Below, one piece after another: positions 1-11,301 of a stretch of DNA of 64,000 nucleotides. A model generated the notes under the pieces. The model worked only from the letters and a program-made list of their open reading frames with translations, had not been told where the DNA came from and did not search any database. The stretch's first letter is position 1; each line of letters starts with the position of its first letter. The position numbers were made by a program, and so were the translations under genes. Source of the stretch: Sporothrix humicola (Eukaryota; Ascomycota; Sordariomycetes; Ophiostomatales; Ophiostomataceae); the NCBI GenBank assembly GCA_021396245.1, contig WNYE01000052.1:124001-188000 (forward strand), read 5' to 3'.

Positions 1-977
1 CGTCAATGATAAACAGCCATCGCCAGCCGGGCAGACCGTGGACGCCGTTGAGGCCGTTGTATGCAGCAGCCTGGAGGTACGAGCTGAACATGGGGCCAAT
101 GGCCGTAGCACAGTCGATAATGGCAACGCGCTGGACCGTTAGTGAGAGATGATGAGTGAGAAAAGGGACAAGAAGGTATACACCTTTGACAATTCATTCT
201 TCTGGTACCATGCGCCACAGAGATAGATGAGAGCAGAGAAATGGCCACTGAGACTGTTAGTAAAATGGTCAAATTAATTCAGAAAAAAAAAAAAGGGACA
301 GACTTACGCTTCAAACAGGCCGACGAGTGTGCGCAGAACGTACATCTGCGTCGAGTTCTTCATGGCCGCCTGGCCAAAGGTGCTGATAGTCCATCCGAGT
401 TCGATAAGGCTGGTCGGTTAGTGGGATGTTGGGCAAAAAAAAAGTGATGGAAGTGTGGCACATACGGAATAAAATGCTTGGGGTTCATGCGAGCGAGCAA
501 CAGGTTCGAGGGCCAGAGAGCAATAATCTGTCTTGTTAGAGGAAGAAACCCACGATGGAGACGAAGGTGGACATACGTTGGCGACAGAGTAACAAGTGTT
601 GGCGTAGTTGAGTTGCTGCATCCGTTAGTTTGTGCTCATGATGATTGGATGCACCCGAAAAGACTTACATTTCCGTACAAGGACATATCCTCCTTCATGC
701 CCGACACAAACGCCGAGTTGAGGTTGGAGCGGTCAATGTACTTGATAAAGGTGCCCAGACAGCCAAACGTCATGAGCGTCAGGTCCAGTTTGAGGATCAG
801 CCGCTGCTCCTCCTTGGACTTGTCAAACGAGTCCCAGAAGTAGTACTTCCAGCTCTTCTTTTTTCTGGACGGCTCGCCCGGTGTCTGGGGGCCATTTTCG
901 ATGTTGTCGAGGTCGGACGCCGGCGTGGCGTGCGGAATGTTGTGCCGCGGCACGTTCTCCTTGACGGTGTAGACCAT
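1..977 (-). CDS. MFS anion/vitamin:H+ symporter, Fen2/Liz1-like (3' end outside window)
   Basis: Plasma-membrane permease of the anion:cation symporter branch of the MFS (Fen2 pantothenate, Dal5 allantoate and Seo1 relatives). Six exons read in one continuous frame: 977-669, 615-577, 527-466, 409-308, 247-184 and 130 to the left edge, each with a GT donor and AG acceptor. The N-terminus carries the family hallmark of a cytosolic WDSFDKSKEEQRLILKLD segment, then a TM1 with DRSNLNSAFVSGM. TM2-TM5 follow (NYANTCYSVAN, PSNLLLARMNPKHF, WTISTFGQAAM, LIYLCGAWYQ). Only about the first 235 residues of roughly 500 are present; the gene runs off the left edge. It is divergent from the TauD-like gene at 2105 across a 1.1-kb spacer. 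In fungi Seo1/Dal5-type carriers often neighbour TauD-type dioxygenases, so the cargo could be a sulfonate, amide or carboxylate as well as pantothenate. Family is clear, substrate is not. Confidence 0.82.
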
Positions 978-2104
978 GTTGAGGTTGTGGTGAAGAAGAA
1001 TAATGATAGAAAAAAAGAAGTACTCTCGAAGAGAGAAGAGACACGGCCTTATATCAAGACTTGAAATCAGACAACAAGAAAAGAGAAGATCAGCGCCGCA
1101 TTATATATCTGACAGCTTTACGTGTGGCAATGTAGTCTTCACCTTGACAGATGTAAAAAAAGAAAGAGAACATCAATACAAAATAACGTGGCCGAGGATC
1201 CAGACTCCATTCTCCTGTCAAATTTTCATCTTCATCTTGATTCGTTTCCGTCTTTTGCAACCCTGCAGCCATGTCCAGAGTGGTCTTTCCACATGGCACG
1301 CTCCGTTTCTGCCGATTTCTTAACATTTTTGTTCTGATTCTGTGTTCTCTTTTGACGTCTCAAACGGACGAGATCGAGACGTAATTCGTACTAAGATGAC
1401 GCCTTGAAAGAGGCGTGTCATTGCCTGCCTTTATGTATTCCTGGTCTTGACTTTTTGGCTGTTTTCCCCCCTAGGGCTGGTTTCTTTTCTTCCCAGTTTC
1501 TTTAGTTCTTTGGTCTCGTTTATTCCTTCGGACGTGGGCCGGGTCTTGCGACCCGCACTTGCAGCCAGAACCCGGGCATTGGCATTCGCACGCAACCAGC
1601 GGGCGGGCACCCTAGTCCGTTTGGGATTTTGGGATGGATGGGGCGGAAGGTTTGGATGGGGTTGGTTTCTTGTCGGATTTCTTTTATTCTTTTATTCTTT
1701 TCAGTCTTATTTCCTTCGAGAGACTCATGCGGTTAGACGGTTTCTGTTTGTTTTATTTATTCCATTATTATTAGTGCACCATGAAAGGCAACAGGCAGAA
1801 AAAAAATAGACGGGCACACTCTCTCCCAGTAGACAGCAGACATACGTCTGTCTTCCACCGTTTTGTGTCCGACTTCGCTGCATCTGCCTGTATTTAGTGA
1901 AACTCGCTCGCTACACATTGCTTTTATAAGTCTAGGCACATTGTATTGCGAATTATTAAAGGTTGTGACTTCATTCACAGACTGTTATATCATCATCTAT
2001 AATTTTATAATTCACAACAAAGCTTGAAGGAGCAGTCTCAACATCTGATACATCTATTATCATTATCCATTATCACCACTTTTCTAGATCTGCATCACGC
2101 CACC
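978..2104. other. divergent intergenic promoter region
   Basis: No gene seen. Holds both promoters of the divergent permease and TauD-like genes. It has pyrimidine-rich stretches at about 1450-1510 and 1680-1770. An AT-rich TATA-like block lies near 1998-2012, about 100 bp before the TauD ATG. Small ORFs here have no recognisable domain. Confidence 0.5.
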
Positions 2105-3262
2105 ATGGCCATCACTCAAGAAGAGTTTGCGGACGTCCGCATCGAGACATTTGCCATCCCCGGCGCCCGTGTTGTCCACGGCAAGGTCTTTCCACTGGGC
2201 ATCCGCGTCAAGGAGGACCAGACGTTTACCAACATTGATGAGGCCGTCTCGCACATTGAGGGCCTGGCCGACCGCGGTGTGTTGGATCTGTTGTTGAGAG
2301 ACCACGGCACGATCCTGTTCCGCGGGTTCCCCGTGACAAATGCCACCGACTTTTCGCGGTTCGTGCAGGCGTTTAAGCTGCCGAACCAGCACCAAGAGGT
2401 GGGCCTTTCGGGCATCCGCACGACGGTCAACGGTTTCGTCAAGACGGCCAACGAGGAGCCGTCGGACGTCAAGTTTTACTACCATTCCGAGTACGGCCGG
2501 TCGGCGCACTTCCCGGGCCTGTTGTTCTTCTACTCGGAGAGGGTGCCCGAAAAGGGCGGCCAGACGCCGCTGCTGTCCTCGCTCGAGCTGTACGACGAGC
2601 TCAAGAGGCAGTTGCCCGACTTTATCCAGGCCTTAGCCACCAAGGGTGAGTGCAGTACGTCGCGACCTCTCTTTCGATAATATTGTCATTCTCTAACACG
2701 TGCAGGCGTCATCGGCCGCCAATACTTCCCGGCCAAGGACGACCCCGAGGCTGCGCACATTGGCTGGAACTGGAAGGACTCGTACGGCTTCGATATCGTT
2801 GACGGCGACTCTATCGAAGAACAGCACCGCAAGGTCGAGGCCGTGCTGCGCGACCGGCTACAGGCCGAGGGCGAGTGGCAGCCGAATGGCGCCCTGTATG
2901 TCCTGCAGCGCCTGCCTGCCCTGCGCAGAGTCGAGTCGACTGGCCGGCCGTCCTTTTTCAACGGCCTGATGGGCGTCTATGGCCGTGCCCGCGACAACAA
3001 GGCTCTGGAGGCGCCGTACCGCGGCCTAGACGGCAAGTACCATTTGCCGACAACGTACGGCGACGGCACGACGATCCCGTACGACCAGCTCGACAAGGTG
3101 CTCGAGATTGCCGACAGCATCGGGTTCCTGGTGCCGTGGCAGGTGGGCGACGTGGCTTACATTGACAACTACACGGTGCAGCACGCGCGGACGCCGTGGG
3201 TTGGTGATCGGTCTTTGCTCGTGAGTCTTTGGGACGGTCGTGAGAAGTTTGTTGCCTATTAG
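2105..3262 (+). CDS. TauD/TfdA family 2-oxoglutarate/Fe(II) dioxygenase
   Basis: A 365-aa non-heme iron dioxygenase of the clavaminate-synthase-like/TauD superfamily, expected to oxidise a small organic acid with 2-oxoglutarate and O2. Two exons: 2105-2645 and 2706-3262, joined by a 60-nt GTGAGT...GCAG intron that splits a glycine codon. The ATG sits in an optimal context (CCACCATGG). The iron ligands are visible: H127 and E129 in YYHSEYGR, and H340 in VQHARTP. Arginines R342 and R349 are placed to bind the 2-oxoglutarate carboxylate. The acidic ligand is Glu, giving an HxE motif as in clavaminate synthase, rather than the HxD of E. coli TauD. It converges on the oxygenase at 3405-4547, with 142 bp between stop codons, and diverges from the permease. 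Substrate unknown. Confidence 0.88.
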
Positions 3263-3404
3263 GCTGGGTGACATATAGTTTGTAACAAGTTTGAATGATG
3301 AGTATTGCTTCGTATAATTTCCAAATGTGTTCCAAGATTTAAAGATGTAAACGGTTATGAAATATATCCAAGAAATGCTATATACTTTTGATGATCGATA
3401 TAAT

Positions 3405-4547
3405 CTATGAAGGAAGACCTTGCTTGACAAACTTGTCGTACAGCTCGGGATACCACCGCTGGCCGACGTCGGGGTGGCTGATGACACGGTTGCGCAGTTG
3501 TGCCTCGCCAAACTGGATTGTTAGTAAAAAGTTCTACGAAAATTGACCGAAGCGAGGACCAAAACTTACGCAGGAGAAGAGCGGCGACAAGAACTCGCTC
3601 GGGACATCGACGGCGCGCTTCTTGCGGTCGTCGGTCACGGGAATGCGCGCCACAATGTGCGCGGCCGACGCGCGCAGCTCAGCCGTTGTGAGGTCGAGGC
3701 GGACAGCTTGGAAAAAGGGAACACTGTACCGAGTCGTCGTTCCTTGCGGCGAAACGACACGGTGTGTCGTCGCAGGACACACGCCGCCTGTAATGGCCTC
3801 GAAGCCCTGCTGGACATTGACAACGAGCGAGCCCTGGATGGGCGGCGCCGCAATCCACTCGCCGCCTTTGCTCAGCACCTGCAGGCCGCCGACATTGTCC
3901 TGCGACAAAAACGTAAACAGACCCGTCGAGTCCTTGTGCGGGCCGACGCCCTGGCCGGGCTGGCCAACGGGCGTGGGCGGATACTTGACGAGCTTGAGGC
4001 GGTGCATGTTGCCGAGGAAATTGTCAAACGTGTCGGTGGGCAGCGACAGCGACTCGGCCACGAACCCGAGGAAAAGCCGCGAAACGCGGTCCAGCGCGGC
4101 CATGTACGTCTCGACGGCGTCCTGGAATCCGGGCAGGGCGGGGTACTGGCTGGGCCCCTCCAGCGACTTCCACGCCGGGTCGTCTTTTGTCGGGGAAGGA
4201 GGCAGCGTCCCCAGCTCGGCGCCCGGCCGGCTGCCAAAGAGGCCAAAGTCGTACTGCTCGCGCAGATCTGTGCGAGCCGCCGTCGTCTCCGCGCCCAAGG
4301 CTGTATAGCCCAGGAACGACGGCGAGTTGCGCATGTTGACCTTTTCGCGCTCGGCCTCGGGGATGCTGAAGGCGTCTGGCAGCCGGCCGTGCAGATCTTC
4401 CAGCAAAGGCTCGACGCCCGTGTTCACGAGATACAGAAAGCCGACTCGGAAGAGGGCATCGGCCAGGTTGGGCAGCTCGTCGGCGCGCGTGGCTGGGTCG
4501 TTGAGCCGGCCAAAGTCGACCGTCGGCACGGACGTGAAGTCGCCCAT
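3405..4547 (-). CDS. isopenicillin N synthase-like 2OG-Fe(II) oxygenase
   Basis: A 361-aa oxygenase with an N-terminal DIOX_N region (about residues 7-120) and a C-terminal 2OG-FeII_Oxy domain (about 180-290). Exons 4547-3570 and 3512-3405 flank a 57-nt GTAAGT...CAG intron; splicing in phase 0 adds 35 residues ending KQGLPS. The facial triad is H204, D206 (GPHKDSTG) and H262 (TTHRV). R273 and S275 (RYSVPFF) form the RxS 2-oxoglutarate clamp, so the active site looks complete. Family members include flavonol/gibberellin oxygenases in plants and secondary-metabolite or catabolic oxygenases in fungi; the reaction cannot be told from sequence. It is tail-to-tail with the unrelated TauD-type dioxygenase. 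Confidence 0.88.
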
Positions 4548-6199
4548 GGTGTAGGCTGGCAGCGAATGAGTGTTTGTTGTGTTTACTTGGCTGTTTGTGT
4601 CGTGGTATCCTGTGTTTGCACGAGGTGAAGTTGTATAATTTTCAGACTACGGGTAGTGCCGTTCACATGTAGTTGCGGAAAGTACGACCGACCAGAGTCA
4701 CCTGATCACTTAGACCATGGCTCTGGAGATTCGTCTACGAACATGGCCTCACATTCACCGATGTCGGGATATGCTTGACTTGAACTATTATTTTTTCTCG
4801 TATGAATGACATTTGTTATTTTCTTTATTTCTGATTTTATCTTCGAATATAATTGTAAAGGGCGTGGTCCACTGTTGGGTTGCTCGCAGGAGCAGTCTCT
4901 CCGAATAGACGCCACCGTATGAGGTCTTCTTGGCCAAGAGTTCATAGCCGATTCTCTCCTAAAGGCCTTGTATTTTAATTTATTCGTGCTGTATTTATGT
5001 ATTAAAATAAAATAAAACATCGATAAAATATAAATGAATTTATCGTGACCAGAAAAAAAGAAAAGAAACGAAAAGATGAGTGCACTAACAGACCCGCTAA
5101 CGAAGGATCAGACAGCCCCTGTCGGCCACGCTACAGGGAGCCGAGCACCACTAGAGATTGCTACTGTAGCTAGCTAGTTTCTTTTCCTTTTCTTTTTACT
5201 TTGCGGTTTCTGATTTTTCTTTCTGCCCGTTCCATAACACTTGATTGGATATTACTCGGAAGCGGCCCCATCTCGGCCCCAGGATTCAAAAACGGAGCGA
5301 TGGCGTCAAAACGTTGATAAAGTCGTGACCACGCCGACGATCGACTTGTTTTTCCAGATGATTTTCTTTCTTTTCACTGAGTTTTCTTGCTTTCTGTCTT
5401 TTTCCATCTGTCAGAGGGCCAAGCTTTCCCCATGGCGGGTGCATACATCCTATCCAGCCCTATCTCCTTTTCCAGTGTCTATCATCTTCCAACCCATTCC
5501 CCTCATATCCATGAAAACGGTGAAATGTCGTCACTTAGGTATCAAACGACGCAACGACAGAGAACTCCACAAGGTGAAGGACTACGGAGTGTGCCGTCGC
5601 TCCGTCGCACTCGTAGACCGAAGGAATGACTCGGCCTTTGCCTTGTTGCCTCGTTGCCTTTTTGCCATAGTATACTTGAAAATACCAACATATATCGTTC
5701 TACTATGCAGATGAACGCTACCACCATCACGATAAACATACAACACCGGATACATGTATCTGAATAGACCACTTGATGGCAAAATAATGTGCCCAAGCTG
5801 TGCACCTAATCCTCACTATCAGCGGGCATAAACGGCATGACCGACTTTGAGAGGCCCTTGTGTGTATTGCCCTAACAGTTTGTCTTCCAATAGATCATAT
5901 AGAAAGGCTGCGTGTATGATGGTCTAGAAGCATGGAGATGGAAGACGTGATGGCTACAGTTGACTTGGCATGTCCAAGAACAGGCCACAACACTATTGGG
6001 GCTTCAGCCCTCGTCACGAACCGAGACACCATGCCACGGCTTCCGAAGGGTCAAGTATCCCAGCATTTACTAATGTGACGAGTGCCGATCGCTTTGCCTC
6101 CTAATATACCCTCATGATTTGATTTATCTCGTATTATTCGCATAACAGCCCAATATACCACCCGAAAAACCTCACAGGAGATTTCCTTCTTTGGACGTG
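4548..6199. other. intergenic, no gene supported
   Basis: About 1.65 kb with only short, domain-less ORFs on both strands. It includes an AT-rich patch near 4970-5040 and a T-rich stretch near 5175-5225. Nothing recognisable as RNA, transposon or coding sequence. Confidence 0.5.
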
Positions 6200-7105
6200 C
6201 CCCTGTGCCGTCCCTGCTCCAACCTGCTTAGTGCATGTGCTCCCTGTGCTCCCTGTGCCCGCTGTGCCTCTGGCTATTCCATCGCGAGCCGGCACTTACC
6301 ACAAGACCAAGCGAGAAGACATCCGAGGCAGTTGTGATACCCTTGCCGGCCTGCCCTTCCGGGCTGCGCCACATGACGTTCCTAAATGGAAACGGCAAGT
6401 AGAGCCGCTTGACGGGTGGAGGATGGAAGGCAAGGTCAAAGTCGCCAAGAGCAACCTTTGTTACTGTCTTCTTTTGTCCGCCCCCATCATCGTCAGTCCA
6501 GTCCACCAGGATGGTGTCCGGTTTAATGTCCATGTGCCCCCCAGCCTTGGCTGTGCATCTCGTGAATGGCCTCCGCGACGGTCCGTAGTATTTTTGGACG
6601 CTCTGAGGGGGGGAACGCCGTATCGTTTTGGATCAGTCTTAGCAGAGTGTCTCGAAAGTAGGGATAGACGAGGATATGTTAGTCCTTGTCGTAGTCGGTG
6701 TGTATTCGTAGTTGGTTGTTCCTAGAAAACAGGGCGGCCAGTTCCTGTGACAATGCAAAGACGGACTCATGCACGCCTTTGTAGACGTACAGGTCCTGGC
6801 CGCACTGCGCTTTGAAGATTTGTGGCTGCTTCGTTCGCGGGTTGAGACGGAGTACCTCGAGCTCAGTGTACACGCGTCCGGACGCGCCGACCAACGTGGA
6901 GGCCTTTCTGGTTGATGATGTTCGGGTGGCCGGGCATGTCGAGAGCCTCCGGGAAAAAGATGAAGAAACACGATTGGACAGCATTTTTACGAGGGTAGTC
7001 GTAAACAATCAGAGCGTGGGAAGCGACCAAGGTCGAAGCAGACAAAACTTTGATTGCAGGGAATGAGATTTGAGTTGATGCCTTACAAGGTTGAAAGATT
7101 GACAT
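6200..7105 (-). pseudogene. protein kinase relic, frameshifted and truncated
   Basis: Pieces of a eukaryotic Ser/Thr-type kinase are spread over different minus-strand frames. An alpha-C/beta-4 piece (MPGHPNIINQKG) lies near 6900-6950 in one frame. The following hinge region (about 6890-6680) is in a second frame and ends at an in-frame TAA at 6679-6681, immediately before the readable HILVYPYFRDTLLRL. The catalytic loop HMDIKPDTILVDW is shifted one base relative to the upstream EAIHEMHSQGWG, exactly at a run of six C at 6537-6542; one base fewer would join them. The DFG-equivalent (GDFDLAF) and the APE-equivalent (MWRSPEG) with SDVFSLGLV are intact. A GTAAGT donor follows at 6299, but no C-lobe is found beyond it. 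The catalytic Asn of HxDxxxxN is Thr. At least two frame changes, a stop and a lost C-lobe argue for a dead copy. Confidence 0.7.
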
Positions 7106-9017
7106 TGGCCAGCCGCTTACGACGTATTTGCATGCTCTTTATCGCTGTGTACATGCATCATTGATGTTTGCCGAGTAAGACCCTTTACGATATGCAGTGA
7201 CCTTTTACATGGTAGGTTTCAGTTTTGATAGACTTTCTTGGGGCTAATGTTGTTTTCGTGATATTCACTTTTTTTTCTTGTTGTACTATTTTCCACCTTT
7301 GTATTATTTTTGCACGTCAAATAAACAATGATGAAAAAGAAACAAAACAAAATGATATTCCTCGACGAGCACATATTTTCAAATTGTAAACCAAGGACAA
7401 AAAGGTTCAAAAGGCTACACGGCAGCCAAGACAATAAACTGTGAACAAGCCGGGCTCGCTGAGGACGTCTTTCCTTACTGAGGCACCACGCTGGGGACAG
7501 ACAATTAGTGCCGGCGCTAGGTGCTGTCAGCTGCCACCTAACACGGACGCATCTCTCATCTCTCATCTCATCAGAGCGTATAACTGGATGCGATAGGTGG
7601 CTCGCTGTTGACTAGAATGCAATCAGAACATGCATTCAGAAGACAGAAAATGATATTTTGCGATAACTCGCGTATCCCCCCGGTCCCTGCATCTCGCTCT
7701 ATTAGCATCCGAACCGCGTCAAAGTCACCTCCACTTGTTTTCTTTCTCTTGTTCTCCAATTCTTGTGCCGTTCCTAAGCCTCCAGCTTGTGATTCCTCCT
7801 ACGACCTTCTCTCTTTCTCCATATGGCGAGACTGCCACTAGACTGCCCACCCTCCTACTATTATGTGCATAATACCACGGGACCACAGGAGGATATCACA
7901 GGAGGGATGTTTTGACATGGATTTTTGTTTGAGGCTTTTTGGCAAAGACACCAAGAATCATATATGGAGGCAGATCATGTTTGCTGGGAGGGGATGAGGA
8001 CACACTGGTTGTCTTTTTTTCCAGTGAAAAGGCAAAGTTAAGAGAATTGCGTCCTTGCGTTGAGTAAATCGTGTCACTGTATTGGTCAAGTTTCTTGGCT
8101 AGCTTCTTTTCAGCGAAGAATTTCAACAAGGATGTCAATATCACTGCGCCTCACCGTCAACACGTTTCGTTATAGATAATACACGCACTTCGTTTGTATC
8201 TTGTCAAAAAGAGAGAAACAAAAACAATCAGACTATTTTCGAATTCGTAATTCATAACTGCCCAGTGTCGTATGGCTCATTAGATTATCAGACAGAGAAA
8301 GAAATGGGCGCCTCAAATAAAAAACAGGAATCACTACAAAAACTACCTCAATTCGTCAAAATTACTTTATCCCTCACGCGCAACTTATTGTATAACAATT
8401 CAGAGTTTCTAACGGTCTTAAATCAATCTTGTAATGGGAGACCCCTGGCAATCCCGCTCCCGCTTTAAGGTTTGGGCACTGGCGTTACACTTTCTGGCGG
8501 GAGCGCACTCTGCGCTTTTCTTCCGCCGTCTAGTTGTACGAAGCTAGATCGTAGTACGCCAGCGCGTAAGCAGTGTACTATCTATGGCTAGTCTCGTAGG
8601 AGATGCAGGTAGGGGTCAGGTTGAAGACGAGGACGTAGCTCAAGGAACTACAATACAGGATGCAGGCAGAGGTCAGAGTAAATACAGGAGTCAGGGGCAG
8701 GGCGGGGTCCAGGGAAGCATGAGGACAGCGTGGTGGTTTAAAGAAAAGCACGCCAGTGGCTGGGAAGTTGTCGCCTTCTGTCTTTTGATATGGTGCCCCC
8801 TCGTAGATGTACGAAAAAATGAAAACTGATTTATTCATGGCCCTTCAAGACTCATTTAGGAGCACGTCCGAGGAATAAAATCGTCCGTGACGTTTTTCAT
8901 GTTGTGCATTGGGATGTAGACTCCGAGTTGCACTGGGGATCTGGGGATATATTGGTGCTTTTCTTGCAAGATTTCCCTGCCCGGAATCCGATGCACGGTG
9001 ATTGACCTACACGCAAG
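7106..9017. other. intergenic, no gene supported
   Basis: About 1.9 kb between the kinase relic and the transcription factor, with only small domain-less ORFs. A short self-complementary segment lies at 8479-8562. A loose direct repeat (GATGCAGG-AG-GGTCAG) occurs near 8600 and 8657. Confidence 0.5.
8479..8562. repeat. nested inverted repeat (possible hairpin)
   Basis: A 7-bp outer stem (CTGGCGT at 8479-8485 with ACGCCAG at 8556-8562) encloses an inner AGCGC/GCGCT stem with loop ACTCT and a GGCGG/CCGCC pair outside it. No tRNA A/B boxes are seen. This could be chance in a GC-rich patch or the relic of a small element. Confidence 0.3.
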
Positions 9018-10818
9018 TCATCCACCGTGAAGTAGCATGCCTGCCCAGATGAGGTTGTTGCTCTCCGCCATGGACTGGAACGGCAGCCGTGGGTCTGGGT
9101 CGAGACGGGCCGACACGCGTTCACAGTCGAGCGTCCGGGCGAGAGCAGCCGCCTGGCCGATCCCCATGCGGTCCCCAATCCACTCAAGACAGCGTGCGCA
9201 GTATTTCCGCGTAGCAAGCGACACGACTGGGTTTGCCGCGAGACAGTAGAGCGGGTGAAGGAGGAGGAGGCCGCCAACCGGACGATTTGGTTGCACCTCG
9301 GACGAACCCGCTCGAACACAAGCCAGATACTCTGAGATGTCGTGGGCAAGAAAAAAGGGTATGGACGCGATGATACTGGCTGTGATCTCCTCTGCTCTTG
9401 CTTCGAGATGCGTGTGCGTCGCGGCCGGACCTCGAAGCCGCGTATCAATCTGCATCATCACGTCGAGGATGTAGATGTGCGACTTGCGATAGGTGTTCCA
9501 CACCGTAGCAACATAATCTGCATACACTGTTAGACCAAGAGAGGAAGCCGTTGGCAATGTGAACAGCCACATACAGTCAAGATAGACATCGACTGCGCCG
9601 GTGTGGCAGTATGCAATCGTTGACGCGCCAGCAGCCTGCTCATCCACGATGCCCGCCGTCGTAGGTGCCTGCGCGGCTCGCTCGCTACTTTGCGAGGCAC
9701 TCCAGAGGGTGAACCTGCGCTCCAGCGTCTCTGATTCCAGCAGAAGTTGCTTCAGCTCTTGTTCCAACGGCACGGATTCGCCCAGAACAGCCGAGACGCG
9801 GTTCAGAAACTGCCAGAAGGCGACCATGATCGCATCCAGAGGTGGACTCGGGCTGTGCTTCGCCGAGGCACGCAAGATGCCATGAACCTGGACCTCACTC
9901 TACACGTATCAGCAAAACCACGCGTCGTCCGGTTGGTATGCAATGTATAAAAGCCGCACCGTGGTCAGTTTGAGGAGCAGCGGGATGCCCAGTTCGAATA
10001 TGGGGACTCCTGCATCCCAGTCGAGGTGGGATGCTCCGCTAACGAGGATGGCGCTGACACCCTGCACGTGGGTGACCTGGCTCGTCGAGGAATATTCATT
10101 GTCTAATATGATCTTTGTTGTTCTGGTTAGCCGGAGGACCACCATGTACATCATCTCTTATCATCGTGCCGTGTACCTCGTAGAGGCCCAGAAGTACGGC
10201 CGTGTACAGACTCGCGATCGTGACGTTGTCGCCCTCTGCAGCCAGCGACTGGTAGAAGCGCCGGAGGAGGATGCAGTGCTGGTCTTCCAGCCGGTGCAAA
10301 AGTTCCGGGCGACGCAGCCGGTTGGCCACAGAGGCCAGCGCCATCAACTTCGCAGCGCCAGCGAGAACGGAGTCTGCGCCTGTGCATATCAAGAGCGTGG
10401 GCATGCCGTCGAGGAACCCGCGCGACAGCGCCCGATCGCCTGGCTCAACAACAAAGTCGTGCCGAAATACGTCGAGCGCGTGAGCTTCGATATCGGCGTC
10501 GTCAGCAGGGGCTTCTGGAAGCGACCAGTGTCTGAAAATGATCTCGGCCTCGTCCTTGTATCCAGGACAAGGATGCTTCCCCTTGGTGCACCGCGTGCAA
10601 GACTAGAAACAAGAAAGGCAATGCCGTTAGAGTACAGAGAAAAGAGCTTGCAGTGGGATTGATTGGAGCGTTCTGTGCAGCATACCGGCCGGAGCTCGTC
10701 GCACTGTGGTGATGATCGGTATTAGCAAGCTGTTCGGACCGGGTCATGGAGATAAACCTGCCTTTTTCCGTTTCCTTCTGCAGGCCTCGCATCCGCGAGA
10801 GGCACCGTAGTTCACCAT
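9018..10818 (-). CDS. Zn2Cys6 fungal-specific transcription factor
   Basis: A 499-aa binuclear zinc cluster regulator. The cluster is complete at residues 10-36: CEAC, six residues, C, six residues (DELRPS), CTRC, six residues, C. It is followed by PGYKDEAEIIFRHW. Residues from about 60 on form the hydrophobic helical fungal_trans-type regulatory region. Five exons: 10818-10762, 10703-10686, 10602-10177, 10076-9960 and 9899-9018 (1,500 nt in all, frame kept throughout). The first intron (10761-10704) can keep both frame and the third cysteine only with a GC donor (AAG/GCAGGT) and AG acceptor. The exon 3/4 junction is the least certain because several AGs are available. It is head-to-head with an MFS transporter 483 bp away, the usual arrangement for a regulator and its target. 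Ligand and targets unknown. Confidence 0.85.
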
Positions 10819-11301
10819 GGCTGTTGATTCCAGGAGAAAACGAGCACGGAGCAGGCAGTTCAGGTGTGCAACGTCCCCAAAACGATTGTTGAGCTTGTAT
10901 ATTGTATTCCAAGAAGGCTGGCAGGCGACGAAGTGGCGCGCGCAGATGCTGCCTCGAAGAGGTTAGCGTTGCGCCTCTCTGAGCGGCCCGGACCTAGGAC
11001 GTTTTCGGTTAGTTTTGCGCCTGAGAACATCTCGTCTCTTGTTCATGGAACAACAAACTGTCGAGACTGTCTGCGGTCACGCATTGGGACACAGCATGGC
11101 TGCTCTCAGCCTGCTTTATTTTCCGTCTCGGAAACCACCGGCAGTTAAGTGGTAGTTAAGTCCGAGAGAGCTTGTAACTACACGTACAGAAAATGAATGT
11201 GACGTTTTATTAAAGTCGTAGACAAGCCGCACAGAGCACTCCAAGCGGCAACTCGACCACACTCATCCTCGCGTTTCGAAAGCCCGCCGGCAAGTCTCAG
11301 T
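10819..11301. promoter_or_regulatory. shared divergent promoter of TF and MFS transporter
   Basis: The 483 bp between two divergent start codons. It contains a perfect CGG-N6-CCG inverted triplet at 11129-11140, the spacing recognised by Ppr1-class Zn2Cys6 dimers. It also contains two copies of AGTTAAGT spaced 11 bp apart starting near 11143. Binding by the adjacent factor is an inference. Confidence 0.5.
11129..11140. promoter_or_regulatory. CGG-N6-CCG palindrome, candidate zinc-cluster operator
   Basis: CGG at 11129-11131 and CCG at 11138-11140 with six bases between. It lies 162 bp before the transporter ATG and 311 bp before the regulator ATG. Zn2Cys6 homodimers bind such inverted CGG triplets with factor-specific spacing. 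Confidence 0.4.

Noticed and set aside
10757..10818. Conventional GT donor for the first intron of the zinc-cluster gene
   Set aside because: It would put the next exon out of frame and lose three of the six cysteines. The GC donor keeps all six with correct spacing.
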